Shown in pieces: positions 1 to 12,949 of a DNA stretch of 64,000 nucleotides. The position numbers and the translations under genes are program-made. A model generated the notes under the pieces. It worked only from the letters and a program-made list of their open reading frames with translations. It did not search any database and was not told where the DNA came from. Origin of the DNA: Anopheles merus (taxonomy: Eukaryota; Arthropoda; Insecta; Diptera; Culicidae); the NCBI RefSeq assembly GCF_017562075.2, contig NC_054081.1, forward strand, positions 17,144,542 through 17,208,541, given 5' to 3'. How positions within the stretch are numbered: the first letter of the stretch is position 1; each line of letters starts with the position of its first letter.

Positions 1-205
1 AATGAATAAAATAATGTTTTCGTGCTAAGTTTTCCACATTCTCCTCTCAGGTTTACTGGGCTTACTAACTCTCTCTAATCTGAGGCCTCTCTAATATGAA
101 AATCTCTTTTATTTGAACATTTTTGACAGTCGCTTCATTTTCAGTACATTGTTGCCTTTCTAATTTGGAAAACCTCTGAAATCTATATCCATTTTATTTG
201 TGTAT

Positions 206-429
206 GGTGTAACCCGCCGGTCTGGTGGTACAGTCGTCAACTCGTACGACCTAACAACATGCCCGTCATGGGTTCAAGTCCCGAATAGACCGTGCCCCCA
301 TACGTAGGACTGACTATCCTGCTATGGTAACAATAAGTCACTGAAAGCCAAGCTCACTTCACTAGTGGGTACAGGCAGGCCTTGGCCGACAGCGGTTGTT
401 GTGCCAAAGAAGAAGAAGAAGGTGTAACC
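206..429 (+). mobile_element. tRNA-derived SINE, SINE200-like, with target-site duplications
   Basis: The element body is 215-420 (206 bp). It is flanked on both sides by the 9-bp direct repeat GGTGTAACC (206-214 and 421-429), a target-site duplication. The head carries a pol III A-box-like TGGTACAGTCG and, about 40 bp on, a B-box-like GGTTCAAGTCCCGA, so it derives from a tRNA. The tail is a short (AGA)n run. Size and structure resemble SINE200 of Anopheles gambiae; that name is from memory and not confirmed. Degraded relatives occur near 4.4 kb and 42.7 kb. Confidence 0.85.
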
Positions 430-544
430 ATGGGTATTGCATGATATATGGTCCCATCTAAAATCATGTTCGCAGTTTCACATGACCCAAACGACTATTC
501 GACTCTTGGAGATACTGAAATACCATTTTGATTGTGGAGCCGTT

Positions 545-665
545 TCTGATTGCAGAGCTGACACCAATTCCGAAACCGATTTCGATTCCGGAGTCGATTC
601 CGATTCCAGAGTCGATTCCAATTCTGAAACAGATTCCGGAATCGATTCCATAGAAATTCAGAGCT
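545..665. repeat. Degenerate GATTCCG-type short repeat array
   Basis: Imperfect 6-12 bp units of the type GATTCCGGAATC are repeated about ten times. The same style of array recurs at 61,966-62,465, and both are followed by a similar AT-rich flank (an AACTTAATTTTTCCC-like stretch at about 690 and 62,470). This suggests one dispersed repeat family and not independent slippage. A 76-residue reading frame across it is low-complexity and not a gene. Confidence 0.7.
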
Positions 666-669
666 AGTT

Positions 670-3600
670 GCAGATGATCCTGACCAAAAGTTCAATTTTT
701 CCCTTCACTAATAAACATAGCAAGCAGTTTAAATCTGAAGCTTCTTTTATAAGCATTTTTGTTTCGACACGATTCATTTAGAACACGAATCAGTCGTTCT
801 CGTCTCGTCTCGTTATTTTAGGGAAGGATACACTTACTCATATTATCTATGTGATTGATAACAACGCATGACCTACTCTCCCACTGACAGAGATAACGGT
901 ATAACACGTATGCCATAAACTTAGAAGAGGAAAAGTTTGATATCCTTAAGGAAAAGTGCAGTACCGGACGATATTGGACGCTCCCGTAGTGCATTTTACG
1001 CGTTTGTTAGCGACAGATGTGATTAGATGCTATTGGCTGCTGTGAAGACCTCTTTAGTGCAATTAATCAGGGTGGATGATTTTAACACACAGAATAGTTG
1101 AGTTAGGTAATTAAATTAGCATCAAAATTGCATATGGGTAGCACAAGCTATCCGATTCCTAATAGACCTTTCTTATTAAATTATAAACATTTCGATTTTA
1201 TATTTACTGTAAAGTGAGTTACTTAAGACATGTATTTGCTCATAGTAGTAGAATATGTTTGCTCATTCACTAAACTCTAATTTATAATTGTTAGTATTGG
1301 TCACAGAAAATCAAAGATATTGCACAGCACAAGATACCATTATTGAATGGATATTTTAAAGTGACTCGTATTTAAAAGAAGCAACTAAAAAGCGTAACCA
1401 GGGAGATGATCTAGACTCTGAGTTCAGTAGTTTTTTTTTTTAAGTTCTTTTCACACAGTTTCTTTCCGTTCCAAACTATTTATACCTATTCCCATCACTA
1501 GTGCACACCGTGCATGCATCGCTTATTGCCCCATCTCTCGTCTTTTTGTTGCACTAACGAGAGTCCGGAATAAAACATCTGCACACACACACGCACAAAC
1601 ACACACAGACACATGGACATCCACATGTGTGTTGAATGTTGGAACCCAGAAGAAATTTCATCAACTCATAAACAGGTATGCTAAAAAAAATTCCCATCGG
1701 GGGCGATAATTGGGTGGGTGGGGCAGTTGCAACTGCATTGAATACGTGCACACATATGTATCATATCTGGGCAGGCTCTTTTTGAGCAAAGTAAAAGTTT
1801 CCCGCTGCTTGCTGCCAGGATATGTTGCAAACAGTGAGCGCTTCCAACGCGGTTTCCATGGAGTTCTCTACCTACCGACCAATCATGGTAGCTGACCTTG
1901 GATCAAATCAAACCATGAGATAGCGAGACGACAGCATCACACACACACACATACATCCAGTAGCAATAGTAACAATAAAACAGAGAACAGAACTAGCAAA
2001 ACATGGTAAAAGCGTTGGGAATGTGGGCTTGGAAGCGCACACCAATGCGTTTCCTGGTTGATCCTGGTGGAAGAGAGGTAGAGGATGAGGCAAGGAGGGG
2101 GAGGGGGGAGATGAGTACTCATGAAGTAGAAGAAGAACAAATCGGCTCCATGTCACTGCTGCTTTAGTGAGAAATGGGACAGGCCTTCCGACTACCAGTC
2201 CCTAACAGCGGCGATAATCGCCACACTTACACGTGTATCCTTTGCGATTTATTTTTATTTCCGTCTCGGCACTCGGTATGTGAACATTTATTTCGCTAAA
2301 CCGCTTTACCTCCCAAACCCTCTCCCTCTCACACCACCCCCGTTTTTCTCAATCATTGAGGATGATGAGTAGTTGACCGTGAAAATCCCCAGACCCTGAT
2401 AACGGACGGTAGTGTTTCTCTGATTTTTAAAATGACCGATAACAAGCTGGCGGTAACCGACACACGCCTGGGTATCGAAACGTGTTAGTTAGACGAAAGG
2501 CGTCATGGGGTTATAAAGTCCCTGCCACGCGCATCCTAACCCCCGGGTCGGAGGCAGCTTAGTGATTTGTTAGTTTTAGCCGAGCCAATTAGTACCACAG
2601 CAAATACTTCAACACAATGCTGATCGGCGGAGGTCGGCGCCCGGGAAAAGGTGTCACCGCTAGTTAGTGCACAGTTCGCCGGCCAGGGAACAGCAAAACA
2701 AAGCGACAAAACAAAAAACAAACAAAATCAAAAAGGAATGAAAAGCACACACAACACAATAAAAGCGCGCGTGGGGGCAGGAATGAGGGGCACAGCTCAG
2801 CGGGACAAGGCGAGGATCGAGTTAGTGCCGGCCTGACCGTGAATATTGTGTTCACCCGCGCGCCAACCCGCGATGGTACCAAAGCGGCAAACTTTTGTCG
2901 CGCAAACACCCGGTTGCGAAGGTTGCAGGGGCCGTGGCCGTGAAATGTGATCAACAAAACCCAACAAACAAACAAACAGAGGGTGCGGAGGGGTTGGGGG
3001 TGTATGCTCGGCAAAAAAAAAAGTTATCGGAAATCTATCGACCCCGGGCGGCGACAGCACCGGCTCAAAACTACTAATAATTACCGACCGGAGCGAATAT
3101 GCCATTTGCCCGTTCGATGCCCGTTGGCACGGACAGAACTTTTCATGCCATCATACGGGGTCAGGTCACGGATTTTGCAATCAGCTACCAGGGGAAAGTT
3201 TGCAGTCGAACACTGCCCGGGCTGTGATGGGAATCGTGCAGCAGTGCGGAAAATGCGCAACAACGGATCCAACGAGTAGAAAAAGCAAATCTGTCGCTTC
3301 GCTGCTAGTCTTCAGGATCGTGACATTTCTGACGCTGTCTTGGCTTGCTGGAAAGATTCTAGCATCACAAGCAACACTTTTTTTTCATTTCTGTTCATAC
3401 TGCTGGCTAACAAATATTTTAACGCGCGTGCATGTGTTTGTTTTGATTCCACCGATTCCGATTGTTCGGTCTGGTAAGCAACTCACCAAGGCGAAGCCGA
3501 ACCTCGCCAGGGTGCTGCTTTGTGAAATGTGATCGTAATCGGCAGAGCTTTTCCGGCAGCTCGACGCTACCCCCGGTCGGCCACGGCTGAAACACTATAT

Positions 3601-3890
3601 GCGCCTCGGGTGTGGATGATGTACAACAAAAAAAACTGCAGCCAACCAATATGCGGCTTCACGGCTGGAGCGGCTTAGTCACTTGGCTGGGATTACATTA
3701 CCCGTTTTGCGAGGGCAATGGGTGTGTAACAGACAGTTAGATTGTGTGAACTGTTCGCATTTAGTGCGCTTGCATGACACAATTTTAGCAGATCGTCAAC
3801 GATATTTCAATCGTTTTTTCTTCCAACTGACATTGTTAAACCATGGTTTGCTACCATCTTCTAAGTCTAAGGTTTGCTACCATCGTCTAA
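670..3890. other. No gene seen; possible promoter-like patch near 2.5 kb
   Basis: No open frame here shows conserved protein features. A TATAAAG at 2,512-2,518 is followed by a GC-rich stretch and then an A-rich, CAACA-rich leader-like stretch (about 2,530-2,770) that looks like an insect 5' untranslated leader. No coding start with a following conserved frame is visible. The rest is AT-rich unique sequence with short CA runs. Confidence 0.4.
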
Positions 3891-3892
3891 GT

Positions 3893-3966
3893 TCTAAGTC
3901 AACCCAGATACGAGCATACGCTGATGATATAGGCATCATTTGGTTTGCGGCTTTCCTATGCAGCTG
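3893..3966 (+). mobile_element. RTE-type LINE fragment (reverse transcriptase YADD box)
   Basis: The + frame reads STQIRAYADDIGII, which matches the catalytic YADD motif and flank of RTE-clade reverse transcriptases. The similarity stops after about 20 residues and the frame closes soon after. This is a short relic, assigned by motif recognition only. Confidence 0.55.
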
Positions 3967-4127
3967 AAGCCAAGCCAAGAAATTTATTCATTTATTTAAT
4001 AACTCATCCACTGTTGCAGATCAAAGAGACAAACTCCAAACAGTTGATAACAACGAGCTATACGAGACGTACTTACTGTCACGGAGCGTAGTGTTGGGTT
4101 TAATGAATCTTTCGTTGAAATTCATGC

Positions 4128-4745
4128 ATACGAATCTTCAGAGATGAGTGATTCGATTCTCGAATCGATTCTTCAAAGATTCGAGATTAATGGGTCGCCA
4201 TGGATTCATGAATCTCGCAAGTTTCATTAATCCCGAAGGATTCACGAATCTCAAAACATAAATGAATCTTCAAAGATTCATGAATTTAAAATATTCATAA
4301 ATTCATTGAAATTCATATATCTCCAAGGATTCATGACTATTTAGAGATGTATGATTTTCAAATTATTGAATTTCCACGATCCCACTTAACATAATGCCCG
4401 TCGTGGGCTTCAGCCTCGCATGGTCCGTCTCCCCGTAGCAAAACAAACTATCCGGCTGTGTGATATTTGCCAAGAAATACCGAAAGCCTGTATAGGCAGG
4501 CATGACCACGAAGATTTCTACGCCAAGAAGAACAATAATGAGAAGCTCAAGCTCTAAGAATCTTTGCAGATGTATGAATCCCATGAGATTAATGAATCTC
4601 TAGAGATTCGTGTATCTTTCGAGATCTATGATTTTTTTGAAATTCTTAGGAAATCTCAGGAAATTCATGAATCTTTGCAACGAAGATTCCGATTCATTCG
4701 AACATTTCAAAGATTCTATCAGATTCATGAGATACTCCGATTTCT
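4128..4745. repeat. GATTCATGAATC-type repeat array split by a SINE relic
   Basis: Dense degenerate units built on GATTCATGAATCTC and GAATCTTCAAAGATTC occupy 4,128-4,376 and 4,560-4,745. The units are palindromic, so the same motif reads on both strands. The middle (about 4,385-4,547) is a degraded SINE, described separately. Array units on both sides suggest that the SINE inserted into an existing array. Confidence 0.7.
4385..4547 (+). mobile_element. Degraded SINE copy (same family as 215-420)
   Basis: Matches to the intact SINE appear in order: ATGCCCGTCGTGGG with a B-box-like region, TGGTCCGTCTCCCCGTA, CTATCC, GAAAGCC, ACAGGCAGGC-like and a GCCAAGAAGAA tail. Many substitutions and indels separate them, and no target duplication could be read. 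Confidence 0.65.
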
Positions 4746-4964
4746 GCCATGGCCTATGTTGCGCATTAATATTGCCATCTCTTTGGTAATAGTTGCTGGT
4801 GTAGTGGAACGTCATTATTTAATTTGAAAAAAATGGGAATATAATGATTATTGTGTATGGTTTTTTTCAAATCTTCAATTACGCCACAGAGCCCGTTGAA
4901 TTAAACAAATAATAATAATAAAAATAATAATGAATCTGAATCAGATTTACCTAACATCTAGTGC

Positions 4965-5100
4965 AGCGTATCAAGCTTGCCAAGGTATTAAGGCTCTGGT
5001 GAGCTGGCCATGTAGTATGCATGGAAACGGACCATTCAGCCCGTAAAATGATTTTAAACCGTCCACAAGGACTGGGGGGGGCGTGGTAGGCTGTTCTAAA
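4965..5100 (+). mobile_element. RTE LINE fragment, ORF2 C-terminal part
   Basis: Translated blocks match the C-terminal tail seen at 56,120-56,240: a CGTATCAAGCTTGCCA-like start, then a stretch reading GHVVCMETDHSARK with errors, then a GTCCACAAGGAC block. Frameshifts are present. It is a dead fragment. Confidence 0.6.
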
Positions 5101-5275
5101 TCAATTTTTGGCAGTCGTTTTGTTAAAATCTTAGGAGTTTTCTAATTCAAGGTCAAGGAGGGGACCTTAGATTATCAAAGTAATAATTGATTGAAATAAA
5201 GCTTGATTTAGCAACAGTTTATAATAAAACATTATTTCGGTACATTATGTTTTACGGTACGTTCATCGATCATAG

Positions 5276-5470
5276 TGGTGTTTTACCCTAAACTCCAAGT
5301 CCTGGGCCTCAGGATTGTCCGAAATCGCTCACGGTATGGCACCTTCATCTGCCAATCCGCTATCCTGACTTTAATGTCGAACACCTCCACGCCATCTCGC
5401 CACCTCAATTTGGCCTACCACGCCTCCTCTGTCCTTGTGGACGGCCTAAAAAGCCATGATTATGTCGCTG
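5276..5470 (-). mobile_element. RTE LINE 3' fragment, minus strand
   Basis: The reverse complement matches the end of the RTE element at 56,200-56,365 (blocks for the GRPQGQRRRG segment and the terminal DWQTKAR and RDRERF segment). It lies about 180 bp from a + strand fragment of the same family, in opposite orientation. Confidence 0.6.
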
Positions 5471-6130
5471 TTCTATTCCTTTCAATCCTTCCAGTGCTAC
5501 ATTACCTTTACACATGTGTGAAAAAGGCATCAGAATTAAATGTCCAAATGTAGTATGCTTGCTGGATTCGTTCAATCTTTCCTTCTCAACTTTTTGCTGA
5601 CACGCAACTGCACAGTGTCCCAGTTGTTGCATTTCAAATTGCCATCTGCATTTTAGTTGCAAATGACGAATAATTTTCTCTCCCTCGCAAACGCTTCAAA
5701 GCGGGCAGTGTCACGCCCCCGCTTCCTGAATAATTACCGTTGCCAACCCGTACAGCTCCTCTGCTTCCATCACCCAAAACGAAACTAGAGTCCGGCATTC
5801 TATATTCTGCAAAAGAGATTCTCTCACTTGCACTATGGGTACTATGGCAATAATGTTTTACTATAAACTGTTTCTAAATCCAGGTATACTTTAATCAATG
5901 ATTACTCTGGTAATATTACAGCTGCATTTGCAGAATTTCGTGAAAGGACGAGTCCGAATTCTATGATATCTAGTTTTTTTTAACTATGTCTATTGTTATC
6001 ATATCTACCTCACTATATTTTATGAGAGAGTGTTCTTTCGATCTTGAATCTCGAATTAGAAGAGTTGCATACTTCATTCTAGCCACAATATTGCCTATAG
6101 CTAGCTTTTTCACCTAAAAAAGGAAGAAAA

Positions 6131-6345
6131 GTCAATTCCAACCTGATGATCTCGAAGGAATCAGTGAGGTTCGCCAAGCGTCGCAGTTAGTTGCAGCGAT
6201 TATCTTTTTGCCGCGGTAGCTGACATCATCTTAGTCACCTGAAGCTTCACTCCAGCCTGATGATCATCTCTGAGGAATTTGTGAGGTTCGATCGGATCGT
6301 CTTATAGCCGCGTTGGCTGACATCATCTCATAGGCACATGAAGCT
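6131..6345 (+). repeat. Diverged direct repeat, two units of about 100-115 bp
   Basis: Unit one (about 6,131-6,245) and unit two (about 6,250-6,345) share, in the same order, CCTGATGATC, GGAAT(T/C), GTGAGGTTCG, GCCGCG, GCTGACATCATCT and CACCTGAAGCT-like blocks. The second is about 15-20 bp shorter in the middle. No open frame spans them. This may be part of an unidentified transposon tail. Confidence 0.65.
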
Positions 6346-6664
6346 AGCCACAGATATGTTCTAGCATGTCCAGGAGCATGTCTCGACACGTGTATATCAA
6401 CCTTCCGGACCGGATGCCTACCTTCCACAGCGTTGTTACATGTGCATCGTTATTCAATCATTCTACAAAAAAAACCTCCCAACCAGCATCCCATCCCGGC
6501 CACAGCAATCATGGCAGTAAAGATTTACAGCTTTACTTGCTGTGTTTTCGTTGTTGTTGTTGTTGTAGTGTGCTTACAGAATGTCAGAGATGGGTGGCAA
6601 GGTGTGCCCAGCATCCGTCCTCCAAGCAACGTTGGAGAGCACCGCTGGTTAATTGGTTTGGAGA

Positions 6665-6667
<3 letters not shown>

Positions 6668-6696
<29 letters not shown>
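6668..6696. repeat. (GT)n microsatellite
   Basis: An uninterrupted alternating GT tract of about 29 bp. Confidence 0.95.
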
Positions 6697-6886
6697 ACAA
6701 GTGTGATGACTCAGACACATCTGGGCCAGCCCTCTCCCCCTTTGCTCTGTACACCTTCCTGCCTGTGAACCACTTTGTTACTTGCTTTGACGGCGATTTG
6801 ATCGACGGTTTGATTGGTGAATAATTTTCGTACGAAGAAAATTTGTCATCGTCCCTCCGCACCAGGGCAGCTGGTGGCACTGAATG

Positions 6887-7019
<133 letters not shown>

Positions 7020-8882
7020 TTCATTCTTTGGCTTTGCCAACTATGCACTTTCTTCTGCTTCGGTTGATTGGTGGTGGTGGTGGTGTTGCGAACTGTGCTA
7101 GATCCATTTGACTGGAAGGAAAACTAATGGAACGTCCAAACATAGGGGCGAAGGGAGGAGGTGAGTAGAGAACAGGTGAGAGGTTATGGCTTGGGGGGGC
7201 GGTAATGTAAACTAACAAATATAAGGAAGACACATGCACATATGTGCGAGAAGGTTGAGCTCAGCGAGCATTCGGATGCAGCGGCAGGCGACGAACTTGG
7301 ACGAACGAGTTTTGTGCGAAAATCGGGGACGGGGAAGGGGGAGGCTGGATGGCCAGTGGAGGTTGATTGGAGCATAAGGTCGATAATGTGTGTTGTTTGC
7401 ATTGCCATACATGCACACACACACACATACACAGTAAATGGCAATTTACGAGTGACGGTAGATTTTCGCTTTGCCATGGATTTTGCCACGGTCACGGTCA
7501 ATCGGTATGTCTGTATGGGTAGGTATGTATAGTGAGGAAGGTAGTTTAGAAGAGGCCCCGGATGTGTCATCTCGTCATCTTGCATGGTGCATTAGGAGCG
7601 ACAGCATAAACTGCTAATCCCTTGCCTACCAACTCTCCTTTCTTTCTGGAGGATATAATTTTTTTATCAGCTCCACACGTTTGCTTCCCTTAAAAATTGC
7701 TCTTCCCTCTCCCCAAACAACAGTCCCTAAGTTCATCTGTGGTACCCATGGACGAGTCTAAGTGTATGCGTGTGTGTGTGTGCGCAAGCTTGATTGCTTA
7801 TTGCAGCGTTTTCGAGATTCGAGACAAGTTTGAAGCTATTTCTCTATTTGCGACACTTGCGTTTACGATTTTGTTTTTTTTGTGTATCCTATTTCCTCAC
7901 CTGATTACTTTTGTGGTGGTGGAAAATGAGGAGGAGGGGATGGGTTTGTGGTATGATAAAAGTATGGATGCTTAATCGCTTGCGGGGCTTTGAGAATGTT
8001 TATAAATCGTTAGTAATGATTGATATCTAAAACATCCCATGTTGAAGAGCATTACTCACTAGTCGGGGTTTAGGTACTCAGTCTGGAGGTACTGCTGATT
8101 TGCCATAAATTGATGTTGCCAATGATAAACATAATCAAAGACCAGATTTTTTGCAACTTTTGCTGGTTTGTTTGAGATGTACATCATGCAAAGCTAGTTA
8201 CTTTTAATTCGCGTAAAAAAATCCAACCAACACCACCTAAGGTCCCCTTTTAATGTGGACATGTCCATTTGGTACCTAACGGGCAGGACAGGCTCTATCC
8301 TTTTTATAATTGCCTAACCATCTGCAGGACATCGATTAGATCAAGAAGATGAAGGACGGTCGTCAAGAAGGAACAAAAACAAAGCAACAAAATCTCTGCG
8401 CCAATCTCCCATCGAATTCTGCCCAATCAATATTCAAACCCTTCGCCACGTACAAGGGTCGGCCCTCTACTGACCACTGCCTACTTGATTATTGCAGGTT
8501 AATTAATTGCTCCCTTAATTTCTCGGACATCGGCTCATCTTCCAACGTCCGCCTCGGCTCGCACTGCCCAGGCACCATAAGATTATCCCCAAATGAGCGG
8601 CGCGTAGCTTACGGGACACTTACCATTGACGGGCATCGTGGCCGGATTGGTCGCTCGTTCGTCCTTTGGTGTCGCCATCGGCAAACGGGGTCCCGTGGAG
8701 TGTGGTGTGGTGCGGTTTGGTTGCGCCTGTTGCGCTTTTCAAGCGAAGAAGACGTGCGACTCACTTGACTCCAAAGACGACTATGGCGGTCTCGTCCTGC
8801 CAGGATCCGGGGGACAGTGGGTGTGTTGTGCCGTGGTAAATTGATTGTAGACCGCCACTAAAACCGCACAACCGCTGCAACG

Positions 8883-8888
8883 CGCGCG

Positions 8889-8923
<35 letters not shown>

Positions 8924-8950
8924 GTGCGCTGTACGTGTGCGTGTGTGCGG
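8883..8950. repeat. Compound (CG)(CT)(CA)(GTGC) microsatellite
   Basis: A CG run passes into a CT run (8,889-8,903), then a CA run (to about 8,923), then GTGCG and GTGTGC units. Confidence 0.9.
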
Positions 8951-10256
8951 ACGTGGTGCTGGAGCAATGTCCAGCCCCGGGGGTGCCGATTACGGGGAAG
9001 CGCACTGCGTGGGTGCGGGTGGGGCGAAGCAGTTTACGCTGATTGCCGCTGGTGCGTCCCGGTGGTGCCGGGGGCAATCGTCGGCAGTGCTGTGGCTGCT
9101 GCTACGGCAAAACGGCCAGCGCTGGTAGTGCAGCAATGATGCATCGTGTTCGTTCGTTCACTAATCACGGAGTACGCGCGGGGATCCCCCCCACAAAGGG
9201 ATACGACACAGGACACAAGCCACACCGACACAGGAGGACACAGGAAAAACACTTTCGCTTCGATCGATCAAAGTCACTAGACACACACACACACACAGAC
9301 ACGAGCGAGAGGGCTACGATGGTACGTCGTCGTCGTTGTTGTCGGCACGGATTCGCTGCGCGTTATAAATTGCCCTAATTGATGCCTGGAAATCAAAAAC
9401 AGCGAGAGCAGGCAGCGTGTTTTAAGGATGCGTTTGCGGAACTATTTGGGGATGGGGAGACACAGCCAGACAGCCGAACGGACAGCTGCTCCATTCACTG
9501 CCTTCCAAGCATCGGCAAGGCAGCTGTAACGCACACACGCACGCAGTTCTCGGCACGCAAAAGAATACGCAAAGGATACGCGCAAGGGCTTTATACTCTG
9601 AAGGAACTGACTCACACAACAATTTATCACACACAAGCAGAGGTCTGACCCGCTGGTGTCTCTGTAGGCGCGAACTCCACTTCTCCACCCAAATGCTAAA
9701 CTGTCTCAGACACGCTCGCTCCTCACAGGAAGCCGTAGCATTGCTTCGGGAAGGACTGTTCACGTTTGCACAAAAAAAAACCAAAAAGGGGGGAAAGAAA
9801 CCGAATTTTGGGGGATTTGCCAGTGGTGTGCCACTGTGTTTGTCTCTGTGTGCGCGCGCGGTGTGTTTCTGGTTCGGGCTAGAAAGGGTTCCCGGTGTTC
9901 CCGCAGTTATCACATGTGCACACTGTGCACGCCACCGTTCCCGACTGGGGTTTGGTATGCACTTCTCGGCTGATTATATTGCACATTCCCAATCGCAGCA
10001 GCAGCAGGTGCAGCGTCGCGACCCGACCTCGTCTCCTCTCCGCGCGCAACCATCATTAGCATCTCGCTCTCTCGCTCTCTTTCTCTCTCTCTCTCTTGCC
10101 AGTGAGCGTTGCTCTGCCTGTTTTGGGTGGGTGGGCAATGCTGCAAAAACGCTACCCTGACGGATGCCTGGGTTTCGGGAATGTCTCGGGTCCCGGCACC
10201 GTTTCCCGATGAATTTGTAGTCCCTCCAGAAAGTGGTGCCGATTCGTTTAGAGGAA

Positions 10257-10262
<6 letters not shown>

Positions 10263-10310
<48 letters not shown>
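10263..10310. repeat. (GT)n microsatellite
   Basis: About 48 bp of alternating GT in GC-rich DNA, ending in a GCGCCCGCGC stretch. Confidence 0.95.
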
Positions 10311-10313
<3 letters not shown>

Positions 10314-10464
10314 CCGCGCACCCACCGGAGAGCGAGCTACGACCTGTCCCGTGCGGTGTGCGTACTCTGGTGAGAAAGGTCACCCAGCAGCAGGCCCGCG
10401 GGTTCTTACTGCGCTGGGCGAGTCGAAACCTGTCGTAGGCGGCTCGCATCAAATGGAGATAGAT

Positions 10465-10468
<4 letters not shown>

Positions 10469-10506
<38 letters not shown>
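10469..10506. repeat. (GA)n microsatellite
   Basis: About 38 bp of GA repeats, followed by interrupted GAGAGCGAGAG. Confidence 0.95.
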
Positions 10507-10514
<8 letters not shown>

Positions 10515-10550
10515 CGAAATAGTGAAAACACCACCAGTGAGATAAAGCAA

Positions 10551-10790
10551 TACAGGGTTTTCATAGCTGTGGGACGCTTTATTGGCTCTTTCTTAAGTGA
10601 AATGAACTTAATGTAATGGGAACTGGACTCTATAGCACTCTAATTGCATGAGAATTCCAATAGGAATTTTCAAGAAGCCTATGCAAAAAAGGTGACATAG
10701 AGTCCAATTTCCATCATATAAAGTTCACTTCCAATAGGAAAGAGTCAAGGAAGTGTCCCACAACAACGAGAACACCTGGAAAACCCTGTA
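10551..10790. mobile_element. MITE with CAGGGTTTTC termini and TA duplication
   Basis: The element is 10,553-10,788 (236 bp), flanked by TA on both sides, with terminal CAGGGTTTTC and its complement GAAAACCCTG. The complementarity extends inward: GTGGGAC, a GACTCTTTC-like block, an AGTGAA-TGAACTT block and GGACTCTAT recur in inverted order, so nearly the whole element folds on itself. No coding capacity. TA targets suggest a Tc1/mariner-type transposase source; this is inferred. Confidence 0.85.
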
Positions 10791-11947
10791 TATTGAGCTG
10801 CGTACGAGGCAACAAATAATCTCCCGGAAAACGCTACCCAAGAGACACGAAAATATGGACCAAAAAAAAAGAGAAAAGAAAGAAAGCGAAAATAAATAGC
10901 ATTGCTTTGACACTTTTCCACATACACATACATACATATGGAAAGACAGATAAAAGTTGAGGGATTTACATGACACGCACGGAGAGCGATTTTTTGATTG
11001 TTGACTGTTTTTTTTTTGTTTCGTGTTGTAGTTGCCTCCCTGCATATTATGTGTATGTACGTGTGTGTACGTGTGTGTGTTGTGAAAACTTATGCTCTCT
11101 GTGCTGCTCCATTCCGAACGACAGTGTGCACACGCTCACGCACCTTGCTCGCTCTGCCGTTCGCTCTGGCGCTTGGCTTTCGCTTTACTCGCTCGTTCAC
11201 ACTTTCACGCTCGATACGCAATGAAGTAATAGACACGTTAAACTATGCCCCCCCCCCCCTCCCACATACACACACTCACACACACACACATTTTCCTGGC
11301 GACCCTCCGACGCCGCCTGTCTACTCGTAGGCTTTTCCTCTCCTGCGGCACGGTGCGAAAACAACGTTGTATTTTTAATTGTGCGAATTAGGGGGGGGGG
11401 GGGGGATTGTTGGAAAATACAGAGCGATTTGCAACAACCTGCTCTTCTGACGCGCCTCCCTTATTAAAAAAGACGACCAATTCACATTCACAAAATGGAC
11501 ATACATACGCACACGCACACGGAATCACATTCTCTCGCTCTCAGGTTATTTATTTATTTGGAAAACGGTAAGCCACGCCGCTGCCCCGCTGCCGGGCGCT
11601 GCTCTTCCTCACACATACACACACACGCACGCACGCACAGAACGATTATGGAATGAAAATTGAATCACAAACAACACAACAAAAAAGCTACCTAGCCCAC
11701 TAAATACGATTGTAACGCGGTACAAACAAACACACACAAACACAATCCGCACGCACACACTGGAGAAATAACATGAGCATGAAAGGAAACCTAACCGACT
11801 GGTAAGCTGTGTTAATCACGCACGGCACTGCCGCGGGTACACGATGTCACACAGTGGGGCACGCGATAGATTCAATTTCCTTTTTTTCCCATCGATTTCC
11901 GCCTGCTTGCGAAGGTGGGCCCGAACTTGTGGAGCGACGAAACAACA

Positions 11948-11948
<1 letters not shown>

Positions 11949-11980
<32 letters not shown>
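11949..11980. repeat. (CT)n microsatellite
   Basis: About 32 bp of CT repeats, then CACGCGCG-type sequence. Confidence 0.93.
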
Positions 11981-12949
11981 TACACGCGCGCATACACTCT
12001 CAAACAAGCGCGCGTGCACACACGCACACAGAGGTAGCAACACGCGCGCACTTGACACTTCACGCACGGGAAGTAACGCTCACACACACGCTCATACACA
12101 CACTCACACCTTGTCGGTACGGAAAGTGAATGGAAGTTTAGTGGCCGCTTGCGTTGCGCGCCCTCAGCACACACCATCCGACCGTAACGGTGCGCCAGCG
12201 TGATTGCGAGCGCGACAAAATGCGGGGGACTGTGTGCCCGGGGCCCGACTGATGCGTCCCGTTGCGGCCTCTGCGGAACGCTAAAAACGAAAACAAACCT
12301 CCCCCCTCGCCGACTGACAAGCAACGCGTTTGACAGTTTTGACACAGAGGAAGAGCTGTCAAACGTTTGTTATTGGGTGGTGGAGGTTTGCATTTATTTT
12401 GCAAGATTGGTAGTAAAATCGGCAAACTTATAGTAATAATTGAAAGAGAGTTTGTGTTTTCTAATTCCCATAAAGTTACTATCAACTCTAGCATCTTTGT
12501 GTGCGTGTAATTTGGTTGGTAGTTGGCCAGAGCAAAATCGTAATCAGCTGCTGTCAACAGCCGACAGCATACTCGGCATCATAACTTTTCTTCCATTTGC
12601 AACATAACTTGCACACATACTTTGAGGTTGGAATATTTCGGCTTAAAAGCATTTTAAGTGCTGTTAAAAAAAAGTTGACTACCTAACGTACCAGCCTGGG
12701 AGTCCTCCACAACCTGGAACCGGATACATTGCATCGTACCAGCAGCTCAGTTGCGCAGAGCATCGCAGAGCATAAGCACAGCATAGCAATGTTGATGTGA
12801 ACCATTGTTTGTATGGCTGTCAAACAGGTGCGCCGCGCTGTGCGCTTGGCGGGAGATTCTTCGTTTTAAAATCCTCGTGTGTTTCGTTACAGCTCGGCAC
12901 CACGCTGTTTGGATACGCACATTGTTTGCAGCGCTCCCCGCGATCGAGG

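Noticed and set aside
230..285. A genuine tRNA gene
   Set aside because: The acceptor and anticodon arms do not fold, and the segment is the head of a SINE with target duplications.
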